64,000 nt of DNA. Origin: an uncultured Clostridia bacterium (GTDB lineage: Bacteria > Bacillota > Clostridia > Christensenellales > Aristaeellaceae). Below, piece after piece: positions 26,447 through 34,351 of the stretch; position 1 is the first letter of the stretch; each line of letters starts with the position of its first letter. The DNA lies in contig CAKUKM010000012.1 in the NCBI GenBank assembly GCA_934663595.1, positions 3,084 to 67,083 on the forward strand, in the 5' to 3' direction. The translations under genes were made by a program, and so were the position numbers. The notes below the pieces were generated by a model that was not told where the DNA came from, ran no database searches, and worked only from the letters and a program-made list of their open reading frames with translations.

Positions 26447-26755
26447 ATGGAAAGCACGCGCGAGGTTCAGAAACAGATTTACCAGAACAAGGTGAACCAC
26501 GGCTTTAACGTCACCGACGTGAATCTCGAATTCTGCCTGATGATGGGCGAGGTGGGCGAGGCGCACAAGGCGTGGCGCGAGAAGGACGCGGGGCTCGGTT
26601 CGGAGCTGGCGGACGTGGCGATTTACCTGCTCGGCATTGCGGAGATCAACGGAATCGATCTGGGCGAGGAAATCGAAAGGAAGATGCAGATCAACGCCCG
26701 CCGCGTGTATAAGCAGGTCAACGGGCAATGGGTCAAGGCGGAAAAGCAGGAATAG
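26447..26755 (+). CDS. MazG-like nucleotide pyrophosphohydrolase
   Basis: Encodes 102 residues. The MazG helical motif is seen as LMMGEVGEAHKAW followed by ELADVAIYLLGIAEINGIDL, with the acidic residues that bind Mg2+. It would hydrolyse (d)NTPs or house-clean modified nucleotides. It lies 3 bp after the GH13 gene and 13 bp before cysK. Confidence 0.85.
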   Translation: MESTREVQKQIYQNKVNHGFNVTDVNLEFCLMMGEVGEAHKAWREKDAGLGSELADVAIYLLGIAEINGIDLGEEIERKMQINARRVYKQVNGQWVKAEKQE

Positions 26756-26768
26756 GGGGGGCGGAATT

Positions 26769-27692
26769 ATGCGCGTTTATCAGTCCATGACGGACTTAAT
26801 TGGAAATACCCCGCTGGTGGCGCTGAATCGCTTCGCGCCGGGCGCGCGGGTGCTGGCGAAGCTGGAAAAGGCAAATCCCGCGGGCAGCGCGAAGGATCGC
26901 GTGGCCTGGAACATGATTCTTTCGGCGGAGCAATCGGGCCGGCTGCAGCCGGGCGGAACGATCATTGAGCCCACGAGCGGCAATACCGGCATCGGCCTTG
27001 CCTCCATCGGCGCGGCGCGCGGCTATCGCGTGGTGATCGTCATGCCGGACAGCATGAGCGTCGAGCGGCGCAATCTGATGAAGGCATACGGCGCGGAGCT
27101 GATTCTCACGCCCGGCGCGAAGGGCATGTCCGGCGCGATCGAGCGCGCGGAGGCGCTTAATAAGGAGATCCCGGGCAGCATCATCGCCGGCCAGTTCGAC
27201 AATCCCGCCAATCCCGAGGCGCATTACCGTACCACCGGGCCCGAAATCTGGGCCGATACCGATGGAACGGTGGATATTTTCGTCGTGGGCGTGGGCACCG
27301 GCGGAACGGTTTCCGGCGTGGGCCGCTATTTGAAGGAACAGAACAGGAACGTGAAGATCGTTGCGGTCGAGCCGTCGGCCAGCCCCGTGCTGCGCGGCGG
27401 AAAGCCCGGCCCGCACGCCATTCAGGGCATCGGCGCGAATTTCGTTCCGGGCAATTACGATTCGAAGGTCGTCGACGAGGTTGTGGACGTGACGAATGAG
27501 GACGCGCTCAGCGCGGCGAAGGAGCTGACGAAGACGGAGGGCCTGCTGGTCGGCGTGTCGTCCGGCGCGGCGGCCTGGGCGGCGCGCATGCTCGCCGCTC
27601 GCCCGGAAAATGCGGGCAAAACGATCGTCGCGCTCCTTCCGGACACCGGAGAGCGGTATCTTTCCGTGTTCGTTTCGGAGGAAAATCGATGA
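26769..27692 (+). CDS. cysK: Cysteine synthase (O-acetylserine sulfhydrylase)
   Basis: Encodes 307 residues, the CysK length. It makes cysteine from O-acetylserine and sulfide with PLP. PLP Lys is K42 in NPAGSAKDRVA. PTSGNTGIGLA, GTGGTVSGVGR and the C-terminal LPDTGERYLS are family marks. The ATG at 26769 follows a GGGGGGCGGA ribosome site. Its stop overlaps the cysE start (ATGA at 27689-27692), so the two biosynthetic partners are translated together. Confidence 0.95.
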   Translation: MRVYQSMTDLIGNTPLVALNRFAPGARVLAKLEKANPAGSAKDRVAWNMILSAEQSGRLQPGGTIIEPTSGNTGIGLASIGAARGYRVVIVMPDSMSVERRNLMKAYGAELILTPGAKGMSGAIERAEALNKEIPGSIIAGQFDNPANPEAHYRTTGPEIWADTDGTVDIFVVGVGTGGTVSGVGRYLKEQNRNVKIVAVEPSASPVLRGGKPGPHAIQGIGANFVPGNYDSKVVDEVVDVTNEDALSAAKELTKTEGLLVGVSSGAAAWAARMLAARPENAGKTIVALLPDTGERYLSVFVSEENR

Positions 27693-28498
27693 AGCGCGAC
27701 GAAGTGATCAGCTCCGTGATTCGCGAAATGGAGGCGGAGGAACGCTTCGGCTGCTGCGAGCTTCCGGATCGAAAGCGCATTGTGGATATCGTGAGCGACG
27801 TGCAGGCGTTTATGTTTCCGGCGTTTTGCGAGGAAAGCGTGTCCGGGCGGATGCTGCTGGAGCGCATTCGATGGGAGCTTGCGCGGCAGATTCGGCGCGC
27901 GATGAAGTTCGACGGCCGGGTCACGCTCGATCCCGAAGAGGCGGCGGACCGCTTTTTGAAGGAAATTCCGAGCATCTTCCGGATGCTGAAGAAGGACATT
28001 GCGGCGATTTACGAGGGCGATCCCGCCGCGGCGAGCCGCGAAGAGGTCATTCTGGCGTATCCGGGGTTCTTTGCGATCCTGGTTTATCGCATTGCGCACG
28101 TGCTGTATGAAATGCGCGTGCCGATCCTGCCGCGGATCATGACCGAATTCGTGCACCAGAAGACGGGCATCGACATTCATGCCGGCGCGAAGATCGGCGA
28201 ATATTTCTTCATCGACCACGGAACCGGCATCGTCATCGGCGAAACCACGGTGATCGGCGATCATGTCAAGCTCTATCAGGGCGTGACGCTGGGCGCGAAG
28301 AGCTTTGAGCTCGACGAAAACGGCAATCCTGTCAAGGGCATCAAGCGCCATCCGAACATCGGCAATCACGTGGTCATTTACGCGAACGCGACGATTCTCG
28401 GCGGCAATACCACCGTGGGCGATCACTGCGTGATCGGCGGCAACGTGTGGCTGACCGAATCCGTGCCCGCGGGCAAAACCGTAGTCTACAAGGGATGA
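27689..28498 (+). CDS. cysE: Serine O-acetyltransferase
   Basis: Encodes 269 residues. It makes O-acetylserine for CysK. A helical N-terminal domain (about 1-140) is followed by the left-handed beta-helix hexapeptide repeats (IDIHAGAKIGEYFFIDHGTG, IVIGETTVIGDHVKLYQGVT) with the catalytic His-Asp region. It is longer at the N-terminus than the short Bacillus type and resembles EpsC/SAT enzymes of Clostridia. It overlaps cysK by 4 bp and is followed by a terminator. Confidence 0.93.
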   Translation: MKRDEVISSVIREMEAEERFGCCELPDRKRIVDIVSDVQAFMFPAFCEESVSGRMLLERIRWELARQIRRAMKFDGRVTLDPEEAADRFLKEIPSIFRMLKKDIAAIYEGDPAAASREEVILAYPGFFAILVYRIAHVLYEMRVPILPRIMTEFVHQKTGIDIHAGAKIGEYFFIDHGTGIVIGETTVIGDHVKLYQGVTLGAKSFELDENGNPVKGIKRHPNIGNHVVIYANATILGGNTTVGDHCVIGGNVWLTESVPAGKTVVYKG

Positions 28499-28500
28499 AC

Positions 28501-28538
28501 GCAGCGGCGGGGGAAGCTTCTCCCGCCTCTGCTTTTTT
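28501..28538 (+). terminator. cysE terminator
   Basis: A 14-bp imperfect stem (5' arm 28501-28514, 3' arm 28519-28532) is followed by TTTTTT. Confidence 0.88.
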
Positions 28539-28553
28539 AAAGGAGAAGGCCAA

Positions 28554-31025
28554 ATGATCGATAAAATGCTCGTGCGCGGCGCGCGGGTGCACAATTTGAA
28601 GAACATCGATGTGGATGTGCCGCTGAATCGGATCGTCGGTATTGCGGGCGTGTCCGGCTCGGGCAAATCCTCGCTGGCGCTGGGCGTGCTGTATGCCGAG
28701 GGCTCGCGCCGCTATCTGGAGGCGCTTTCCACCTATACCCGCCGCCGGATGACGCAGGCGGCGCGCGCGTCGGTGGACGAGGCGCTGTATGTGCCCGCCG
28801 CGCTGGCGCTGCATCAGCGCCCCGGCGTGCCCGGCATTCGCAGCACGTTCGGCACGGGAACGGAGCTGCTGAACAGCCTGCGGCTGATGTATTCGCGCCT
28901 GGCCAGCCATCGCTGCCCGAACGGCCATTATTTGCAGCCGACGCTGCTGGTTGCGGCGGGGAAGGAGCTGGTATGCCCGGAATGCGGCGCGCGCTTTTAT
29001 GCGCCGTCGGCGGAGGAACTGGCCTTCAATTCGCAGGGCGCGTGCGCGAAATGCGGCGGAACGGGCAGCGTGCGCACGGTCGATATGGACGCGCTGGTGC
29101 CGGACGATTCGCTTTCGATCGACGAGGGCGCGGTCGCTCCGTGGAACAGCCTGATGTGGTCGCTGATGACCGACGTGTGCCGCGAGATGGGCGTGCGCAC
29201 CGACGTGCCGTTTCGCGAATTGACCGACCGGGAAAAGGAGATCGTCTATCACGGCCCGGCCGAGAAAAAGCACATCTTTTACCACGCGAAGAATTCCAAT
29301 CAGGCCGGCGAGCTGGATTTTACGTATTACAACGCCGTATACACCGTGGAAAATGCGCTGGCCAAGGTCAAGGATGAAAAGGGCATGAAGCGCGTGGAGC
29401 GGTTTTTGAAGGAGGATATTTGCCCGGATTGCCGGGGAACGCGTCTTTCCGCGGCGGCGCGCGCGCCGAAACTGCGCGGCATTTCGCTGGACGAGGCCTG
29501 TTCCATGACGCTCGAGGCGCTGGTGGATTGGGTGCGCGGCGTGCCGGAGAGCCTTCCGGAGGAAATGCGGCCGATGGCGGAACGCATTTGCGAGGCGTTT
29601 GAGGACACGGCGCGGCGGCTGATGGAGCTGGGCCTCGGCTATCTTACGCTGGATCGCTCGGCAGCCACGCTGTCGACCGGCGAACGGCAGCGCATGCAGC
29701 TGGCCCGCGCCGTGCGCAATCGCACTACGGGCGTGCTCTACGTGCTGGACGAGCCGAGCATCGGCCTGCACCCGGCGAATATCGCGGGGCTGACCGGCGT
29801 GATGCGCGATCTGGTGGCGGACGGCAATTCGGTGATTCTGGTGGATCACGACGCGCAAATCCTGAAGGAAGCGGACTGGATTCTCGAAATGGGACCCGAG
29901 GCGGGCGCGAACGGCGGCCATGTCATTGCCGAGGGCACGGTGGACGCCATTGCGGCCAATTCCGTTTCGCAAATCGGGCCGTTTCTGTCCGGGCGCGCGA
30001 GGGCGGAGCGCGGCGGGCGCGCTTCGGCGGACGAGATTTTTGCGCAGGGCGCGATTCACCTGTCCACCGAAGCGATTCACACGGTAAAGCCGCTGGAGAT
30101 CGACATCCCCAAGGGGCGGCTCACCGTCGTGACCGGCGTATCCGGCTCCGGCAAAACCACGATGGTGCTGGAGAGTCTGGTTCCTGCGCTGCAGGCGAAG
30201 ACGGGCGATGCGGCGCTGCCCGCGCATATTCGGGAGATCCGCGCCGACGGCATTGCGCACGTAAAGCTGATCGACGCGACGCCCATCGGCGTAAACGTCC
30301 GCTCCACGGTCGCGACCTATGCCGGCGTGCACGACGAATTGCGCAAGCTCTATGCCCGGTCGCCGGAGGCGGGCGAATACAAGGCCGGCGATTTTTCCTA
30401 CAACACGGGCCGATTGCGCTGCCCCGGCTGCGACGGCACGGGCGTGGTCAGTCTGGACGTGCAGTTTTTGCCGGATGTGAACATTCCGTGTCCGGACTGC
30501 CGCGGCTCGCGCTATGCGCGCCCGGCCTACGGGATTCATTTGCGGAATCGGTCGGGTCGCGCTGCGTCGCTGCCGGAGCTGATGGACATGGACGTGCATT
30601 CGGCCGTTGCGTTCTGCGATTCGATGAAGACGGTGCGCCAGAAGCTGGAGGTGCTGGAGCAATTGGGGCTGGGCTATCTCACGCTCGGCGAGGAAACGCC
30701 CAGCCTGTCCGGCGGCGAGGCGCAGCGATTGAAACTGGCCAGCGAGATCGGCCGCGTGCAGACGGATTCCGTATTCGTATTCGACGAGCCGAGCATCGGC
30801 CTGCATCCGCTGGACGTGCAGGTTTTGCTGGGCGTATTTCAGGCGCTGCTGGACAACGGCGCGACGGTAGTGGTGATCGAGCACGATCTGGATGTGATTC
30901 GCAGCGCGGATTACGTGATCGACATGGGGCCCGGCGGCGGCGAGAGCGGCGGAAGGATCGTCGCGCGCGGAACGCCGGAGGAGATTCGCAAAAGCCCGCT
31001 CAGCATTACCGGGCGGTATTTATAG
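28554..31025 (+). CDS. UvrA-like excinuclease ABC subunit paralogue
   Basis: Encodes 823 residues, shorter than housekeeping UvrA (about 940). It has two ABC modules with Walker A GVSGSGKSS (about residue 33) and GVSGSGKTT (about residue 528), two Walker B/Leu-rich motifs DEPSIGLHP, and Zn-binding CxxC pairs (CPECGARF, CAKCGGTG, CPGCDGTG, CPDCRGSR). The first signature is degenerate (LSTGERQRM in place of LSGGE); the second is intact (LSGGEAQRL). Such short paralogues (UvrA2-type) are linked in some bacteria to drug or DNA-damage tolerance, and the exact role is unknown. AAGGAGAAGG precedes the ATG. Confidence 0.88.
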   Translation: MIDKMLVRGARVHNLKNIDVDVPLNRIVGIAGVSGSGKSSLALGVLYAEGSRRYLEALSTYTRRRMTQAARASVDEALYVPAALALHQRPGVPGIRSTFGTGTELLNSLRLMYSRLASHRCPNGHYLQPTLLVAAGKELVCPECGARFYAPSAEELAFNSQGACAKCGGTGSVRTVDMDALVPDDSLSIDEGAVAPWNSLMWSLMTDVCREMGVRTDVPFRELTDREKEIVYHGPAEKKHIFYHAKNSNQAGELDFTYYNAVYTVENALAKVKDEKGMKRVERFLKEDICPDCRGTRLSAAARAPKLRGISLDEACSMTLEALVDWVRGVPESLPEEMRPMAERICEAFEDTARRLMELGLGYLTLDRSAATLSTGERQRMQLARAVRNRTTGVLYVLDEPSIGLHPANIAGLTGVMRDLVADGNSVILVDHDAQILKEADWILEMGPEAGANGGHVIAEGTVDAIAANSVSQIGPFLSGRARAERGGRASADEIFAQGAIHLSTEAIHTVKPLEIDIPKGRLTVVTGVSGSGKTTMVLESLVPALQAKTGDAALPAHIREIRADGIAHVKLIDATPIGVNVRSTVATYAGVHDELRKLYARSPEAGEYKAGDFSYNTGRLRCPGCDGTGVVSLDVQFLPDVNIPCPDCRGSRYARPAYGIHLRNRSGRAASLPELMDMDVHSAVAFCDSMKTVRQKLEVLEQLGLGYLTLGEETPSLSGGEAQRLKLASEIGRVQTDSVFVFDEPSIGLHPLDVQVLLGVFQALLDNGATVVVIEHDLDVIRSADYVIDMGPGGGESGGRIVARGTPEEIRKSPLSITGRYL

Positions 31026-31042
31026 CGAAAAGGGGTGCGATT

Positions 31043-31678
31043 ATGCAGGAGCTGAATTCCCCGCCGGAGGGAAGGGTAATTGTATTTCTCGGTTCGTCCG
31101 TGACCTATGGTGAATGTTCGGACGGCGTATCGTTTGCGGATATGATGGAAATGCGCGGCTGTTGCCGGGCGATCAAGGAGGCAGTCAGCGGCACGACGCT
31201 GGTGGATGCGGGGCCGGACTCGTATGTGAGCCGTTTGAAGCGGCTTTCGGTTCCGCGCGCGGATTTACTGATCTGCCAGCTTTCGACCAACGATGCGACG
31301 CAGCGAAAGCCGCTCGGCGCGCCGGGGAATCGGGATACGGCGACGGTGGCCGGTGCGATTGAGGAAATCATTGCGATTGCGCGGGCGCGCTGGCGCTGTC
31401 CGATTCTGTTTTACACGAATCCGCGCTACGACAGCCCGGCATACGGCGAGATGGTGCGTTTGCTGAAGGAGCTGCAGGCGAAATGGGGCTTTGCGATTCT
31501 GGATCTCTGGAACGATGCGGCGTTCAACGATCTTTCGCCGGAGCAGCGCGCGCGCTACATGGCCGATGCGATTCATCCCACGCGCGCCGGGTACGAAGAA
31601 TGGTGGCTGCCCGCCTTTTTATCAGCGGCGGCAGTGCCGCGGACGATTGCTGCCGCGCCTGATCATCTCAGAAATTGA
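31043..31678 (+). CDS. SGNH/GDSL-type hydrolase
   Basis: Encodes 211 residues. Block I is FLGSSVTYGE (catalytic S19, with S in place of the usual D before it). Block III is LSTND. Block V is DAIHPTRAGYE with D175 and H178. It would be a cytosolic esterase or deacetylase of unknown substrate. The ribosome site is AAAAGGGG. Oddity: the last about 18 residues (from SAAAVPRTIAA) are encoded by the first unit of the 62-bp tandem repeat, so the native C-terminus may have been replaced when the repeat grew. Confidence 0.85.
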   Translation: MQELNSPPEGRVIVFLGSSVTYGECSDGVSFADMMEMRGCCRAIKEAVSGTTLVDAGPDSYVSRLKRLSVPRADLLICQLSTNDATQRKPLGAPGNRDTATVAGAIEEIIAIARARWRCPILFYTNPRYDSPAYGEMVRLLKELQAKWGFAILDLWNDAAFNDLSPEQRARYMADAIHPTRAGYEEWWLPAFLSAAAVPRTIAAAPDHLRN

Positions 31679-31872
31679 GTCGGGCAGCGGCGGCGGTGCC
31701 GCAGACGATTGCTGCCGCGCTTGATCATCTCAGTCATTAAGCCGGGAAGCGGCGGCGGTGCCGCAGACGATTGCTGCCGCGCTTGATCATCTCAGTCATT
31801 AAGCCGGGAAGCGGCGGCAGTGCCGCAGACGATTGCTGCCGCGCCTGATCGCATCAGAAATTGAGTCGGACA
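31625..31872 (+). repeat. Four tandem copies of a 62-bp repeat
   Basis: Units begin GCGGCGGC at 31625, 31687, 31749 and 31811, exactly 62 bp apart, with a few substitutions between copies. Each contains the stem GCGGC-GGCA / TGCTGCCGC and then TGATCATCTCAG. Units 1 and 4 end in AGAAATTGAGTCGG; units 2 and 3 end in AGTCATTAAGCCGG. The array ends in the terminator at 31858-31890. Confidence 0.92.
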
Positions 31873-31890
31873 ACGACTCAATTTCTTTCT
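31858..31890 (+). terminator. Terminator closing the tandem repeat
   Basis: AAATTGAGTCG (31858-31868) and CGACTCAATTT (31874-31884) form a perfect 11-bp stem with a 5-nt loop, then CTTTCT. Confidence 0.85.
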
Positions 31891-31924
31891 GTGGTCCTTA
31901 TTCATATTTAGTTCCCATTGCACC

Positions 31925-31962
31925 AGACATTGGGTCGGGAAGCGACTCAATGTCTTTTCTCT
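31925..31962 (+). terminator. Second, related terminator
   Basis: AGACATTGGGTCG (31925-31937) pairs with CGACTCAATGTCT (31943-31955) with one G-U pair, followed by TTTCTCTTTT. The core (ATTGnGTCG / CGACTCAAT) repeats that of the first terminator 67 bp upstream. Confidence 0.85.
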
Positions 31963-32010
31963 TTTGTGGTTCTTTGGATGGGTGGAGCGATTTATTTACT
32001 TTTCCGGCTA

Positions 32011-32085
32011 TTGCGTTTTTCGGCGGGAGGTGGTATACTCTGTCTGTAATTAGTTGCATATACAAATTGTTGTTTGTGGGTACAA
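32011..32085 (+). promoter_or_regulatory. marR-ABC operon promoter and paired operators
   Basis: TTGCGT (32011-32016), 17 bp, TATACT (32034-32039). Two near-palindromes follow: TTGCATATACAA (32054-32065) and TTGTGGGTACAA (32074-32085), 20 bp apart centre to centre, both downstream of the start point and upstream of the MarR gene. They look like two MarR operators on the same face of the helix. Confidence 0.7.
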
Positions 32086-32102
32086 ATAAGGGGGTAGGTT
32101 CG

Positions 32103-32615
32103 ATGGAGCATCCTGCGCGGAAAATGACGAAAATCGCCCGCGAGGCGGAGCATGCGGTCCTTCTGGCGATGCGCGGCGAGCGCGTCGGCACGGCGGAGAT
32201 CGATTTGATTCATGCGGTGCGGCATCATCCGGGAATTACGCTGACGGAGCTGGCGGAGCTGCTGCACGCCGATCGCCCGGCGATCACGCGGCGCACGGCG
32301 AGCCTGGAGCGCAAGGGCTATTTGCGGCGCGAACCGAATCCGCAGGACGGCCGCAGCTGGCTGGTGTATGCCACGGAGCAGGCGGAGGGCCTGCGCGACC
32401 GGAAGGCGGAGGCGGAGAGCGCGTTTTATGATTATCTGCTGTCCGAGCTGGACGAGGCGGCGCGCGCGGCGTTTTTGAATGCGCTGGACGCGCTTTACCT
32501 GCGCTCCAAGGCCGAAAGCCGCGCGAATTTTCCGCATATTCGCGCGCTGCTGGAGGAGACGAAGCGCGAAGCGCGGCCTGCGGGGGAGAAATTGGGACAT
32601 GAAACGGGAAAATGA
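32103..32615 (+). CDS. MarR-family transcriptional regulator
   Basis: Encodes 170 residues. A winged helix (GITLTELAELLHADRPAITR, then SLERKGYLRREPNPQDGRS) lies between dimerisation helices. The ATG at 32103 follows GGGGGTAGG and removes an unlikely 90-residue extension. Its stop overlaps the ABC exporter start by 17 bp, so it is the first gene of a drug-exporter operon and its likely repressor through the operators at 32054-32085. Confidence 0.92.
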   Translation: MEHPARKMTKIAREAEHAVLLAMRGERVGTAEIDLIHAVRHHPGITLTELAELLHADRPAITRRTASLERKGYLRREPNPQDGRSWLVYATEQAEGLRDRKAEAESAFYDYLLSELDEAARAAFLNALDALYLRSKAESRANFPHIRALLEETKREARPAGEKLGHETGK

Positions 32616-34350
32616 TCGCGCGTTTCGGCCGGATCGCATCATCGATTATTTCCGGCTGGAATGGCTGAGCCTGTTGCTGATTACGGTTTCGGGGCTAATG
32701 TACAATGTGGGCCTGCTGGCGGGGCCGTGGTTCGAGGGACGGCTGGCGCAATGCCTGGCCGACATATTGGGCGGCAGCGAGACCGCCGGGGCGATGGCGG
32801 CGCTGGTGGCGGCGTATATCGCGGTAACGCTGCTGGTGCAGGCGGCGCGCTTCGTGAAGCGCTTTTACGTGCGCCGGTTTGCAAACGACATCAACCGCCG
32901 GATGAAGGGCGTATTGTATGCCAATCTCATTCGCCGCAGCCGGGGCGAGCTGGCGGGCGAGGGCGCGGGCGCGCTGATGACGAAGGCCATTTCGGACGTG
33001 GACGACTGCGCGGAGGGCGTGCGCAAATTCACGACGGAGGTATTCGATACGGGCGTGGCGCTGGTGGGCTATGCGGTGATGCTGCTGGTATACGACTGGC
33101 GGCTGGCGCTGCTGTGCCTGATCTTCCCGCCGATTTCGTTTTATTGCGCCGAAAAGATGAAGCGGCCGGTGCAGCGCGCGGGTGCGGAATACAAAAAGGC
33201 GGCCTCGCGGTTGAGCGCTGCGACGCTGGATCGCGCGAAAAACGCCGTGACCTATCGCATTTACGGCTGCGAGGACGCGCGCGAGGCGCTGTATGAGGGC
33301 GCGCTGGCCGATTATGAATCGACCGCCGTGCGCGCGAACGTGTGGCAGTCGGCGCTGCCGCCGATTTATCTGGTGATTTCGAATGTGAGCGTGCTGTTCA
33401 TACTGTTTTTCGGCGCGAAAAACGTGCTGGGAACGGGCTGGCGCGCGTGGGACGTCGCGGCGTTTACGACGTTTCTGTCCTGCTTTGTGAAGATGTCCAC
33501 GAAATCGTCGAAGGCCGCAAAGCTGTTCAACGCCGTGCAGCGCGCGGAGGTGTCGTGGAAGCGCATTCAGCCGATGATGAAGCAGCCGGAGCCGCTGGCG
33601 CCGATCGAGCTTCCCGCGCCGCAGACGCTGAAAATGCGGGATCTGTCCTTCGCCTATGACGGCGGCGCGCCGATTTTCGAGGGCCTGAGCCTGACCGCGC
33701 AGCCGGGCGATATCATTGGAATTACCGGCCCGGTGGCATGCGGCAAATCCACGCTGGGGTGCGCGCTTCTGAATGAGAGCGCCTATGGCGGGTCGATTCA
33801 GCTGGGCGGGCGGGAGCTTTCGAGCCTTGCGCCGCGCGAGATTGCCTCGGCGATCGGCTATTTGGGCCATGATCCGGAGCTGTTCAGCGACACGGTGGAA
33901 AACAACGTGCTCTGCGGACAGGAGGGCGACGCGATGCATTTCCTTTCCATGGTGGAATTGGACGGCGAGGTGCGCGCGATGGAGAACGGGCTGAACACGG
34001 CGGTCGGCAGCGGCGGCGTGCGGCTGTCGGGCGGTCAGGCGCAGCGACTGGCGCTGGCGAGAACGCTGGCGCATCCGCGGCCGGTTCTGGTGCTGGACGA
34101 TCCGTTTTCCGCGCTCGACCGCAACACCGAGGACACGGTATTTCGCGCGCTGAAGGCGTATGCGCAGGACAAGATCGTGCTGCTGATTTCGCATCGGCTG
34201 TACCATTTCCCGGAGCTGAGCCAGATCGTGTACATGGAGGACGGCCGGGCTGCGGTCGGCGCGCACGAGGCGCTGCTGAAGTCGAGCGCGGGCTATCGCG
34301 CGCTTTACGAGAGCCAGGCCGGCCAATCGGGCGAGCAGGAGGCGCAATGA
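32599..34350 (+). CDS. ABC exporter half-transporter, subunit A (heterodimeric)
   Basis: Encodes 583 residues: six-helix membrane domain (about 20-320) fused to an ATPase domain. Walker A is GPVACGKST with K383. The signature LSGGQAQRLAL is canonical. Walker B reads VLVLDDPFSALD, with Asp in place of the catalytic Glu, and the Q-loop position reads YLGHDPELF, with His in place of Gln. So this subunit donates a good signature but a degenerate hydrolytic site. Multidrug or lipid/peptide export is inferred from the MarR gene ahead of it. Confidence 0.92.
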   Translation: MKRENDRAFRPDRIIDYFRLEWLSLLLITVSGLMYNVGLLAGPWFEGRLAQCLADILGGSETAGAMAALVAAYIAVTLLVQAARFVKRFYVRRFANDINRRMKGVLYANLIRRSRGELAGEGAGALMTKAISDVDDCAEGVRKFTTEVFDTGVALVGYAVMLLVYDWRLALLCLIFPPISFYCAEKMKRPVQRAGAEYKKAASRLSAATLDRAKNAVTYRIYGCEDAREALYEGALADYESTAVRANVWQSALPPIYLVISNVSVLFILFFGAKNVLGTGWRAWDVAAFTTFLSCFVKMSTKSSKAAKLFNAVQRAEVSWKRIQPMMKQPEPLAPIELPAPQTLKMRDLSFAYDGGAPIFEGLSLTAQPGDIIGITGPVACGKSTLGCALLNESAYGGSIQLGGRELSSLAPREIASAIGYLGHDPELFSDTVENNVLCGQEGDAMHFLSMVELDGEVRAMENGLNTAVGSGGVRLSGGQAQRLALARTLAHPRPVLVLDDPFSALDRNTEDTVFRALKAYAQDKIVLLISHRLYHFPELSQIVYMEDGRAAVGAHEALLKSSAGYRALYESQAGQSGEQEAQ

Positions 34351-34351
34351 T

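Noticed and set aside
31625..31872. Possible CRISPR array
   Set aside because: The 62-bp units are contiguous with no variable spacers, and no cas gene is near. It is a tandem repeat.
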